From: Pseudomonadota bacterium
GTDB lineage: Bacteria; Pseudomonadota; Alphaproteobacteria; Rhizobiales; Xanthobacteraceae
NCBI GenBank assembly: GCA_023449855.1
Contig: JAEXHR010000135.1
Coordinates: 1-40,827, forward strand
Reading direction: 5' to 3'
DNA: 40,827 bases
This document shows, one piece after another, positions 40,771 through 40,827 of this stretch. How positions within the stretch are numbered: the first letter of the stretch is position 1; each line of letters opens with the position of its first letter. A model generated the notes under the pieces. The model was not told the DNA's origin. It made no database searches and saw nothing but the letters and a program-made list of their open reading frames with translations. Made by a program: the position numbers and the translations under genes.

Positions 40771-40827
40771 GTCATTGCGAGCGTAGCGAAGCAATCCAGT
40801 TCTTCTTCGCTTGGCCCTGGATTGCTT
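40771..40827. repeat. Palindromic repeat at the right edge, partial
   Basis: Begins GTCATTGCGAGCGTAGCGAA, and the arm AAGCAATCCAG (40789-40799) is matched by CTGGATTGCTT (40817-40827) at the window end. This is one arm plus the beginning of the second of a dispersed palindrome frequent in Bradyrhizobium-type genomes. It lies upstream of pqqD. The rest is cut off by the window. Confidence 0.75.

Noticed and set aside
39413..40775. N-terminal extension of the pqqE frame to 40775
   Set aside because: It overlaps pqqD out of register and lacks family similarity; the ATG at 40412 coupled to the pqqD stop is the real start.

Overview
The window looks like chromosomal DNA of a high-GC alphaproteobacterium of the Bradyrhizobium / Rhodopseudomonas / Tardiphaga / Afipia group (Nitrobacteraceae). 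The evidence is the high GC with long antisense shadow ORFs, the small proteins resembling families common in that group (DUF3309, DUF6496, the PHA-granule-associated family), the fused transaldolase-glucose-6-phosphate isomerase, a GlgE/TreS-Mak operon, PqqDE, and GGAAC-N16-CGTT promoters of the EcfG general stress sigma factor. There is no rRNA, tRNA, prophage, transposase or CRISPR array.

Layout. (1) 1-5.1 kb: an ABC substrate-binding protein, mobA, a TusA-like gene, an OFA-family transporter, a PsiF-like secreted protein and two tiny unknown genes that end in a bidirectional terminator. (2) 5.1-6.8 kb: a DapA-family protein lacking its Schiff-base lysine, a small unknown gene upstream of it, and a small lysine-rich DUF6496 protein. 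(3) 6.8-11.5 kb: a non-homologous end-joining module, ku and ligD divergently transcribed, with a small secreted protein behind ku; then DUF3309 and a PHA-system protein. (4) 11.7-25.7 kb: a packed six-gene minus-strand operon glgE-treS/mak-glgB-glgX-treZ-treY. (5) 25.9-29.7 kb: divergent malQ and a GH15 hydrolase. (6) 29.8-37.3 kb: a six-gene minus-strand operon tal/pgi-gnd-zwf-pgl-gntK-HAD. (7) 37.5-40.8 kb: pqqD-pqqE-pip, a dimeric alpha/beta-barrel protein, and palindromic repeats.

How the genes fit together. The glucan block holds both directions of a trehalose-glucan cycle. TreS/Mak makes maltose 1-phosphate from trehalose, GlgE and GlgB build branched alpha-glucan, and GlgX, TreY and TreZ turn glucan back into trehalose, with MalQ and GH15 handling oligosaccharides. 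The neighbouring operon covers the oxidative pentose-phosphate and gluconate entry steps plus sugar-phosphate interconversion. Classical GlgC/GlgA are not in the window.

The most interesting signal is regulatory. Exact GGAAC-N16-CGTT motifs lie upstream of ligD, of ku (overlapping the ligD one, face to face), of the DUF3309 gene and of malQ, with a three-quarter match upstream of tal/pgi. This ties DNA end joining and carbon-store or osmolyte metabolism to one stress regulon. These motifs were read by eye; no transcription data were available.
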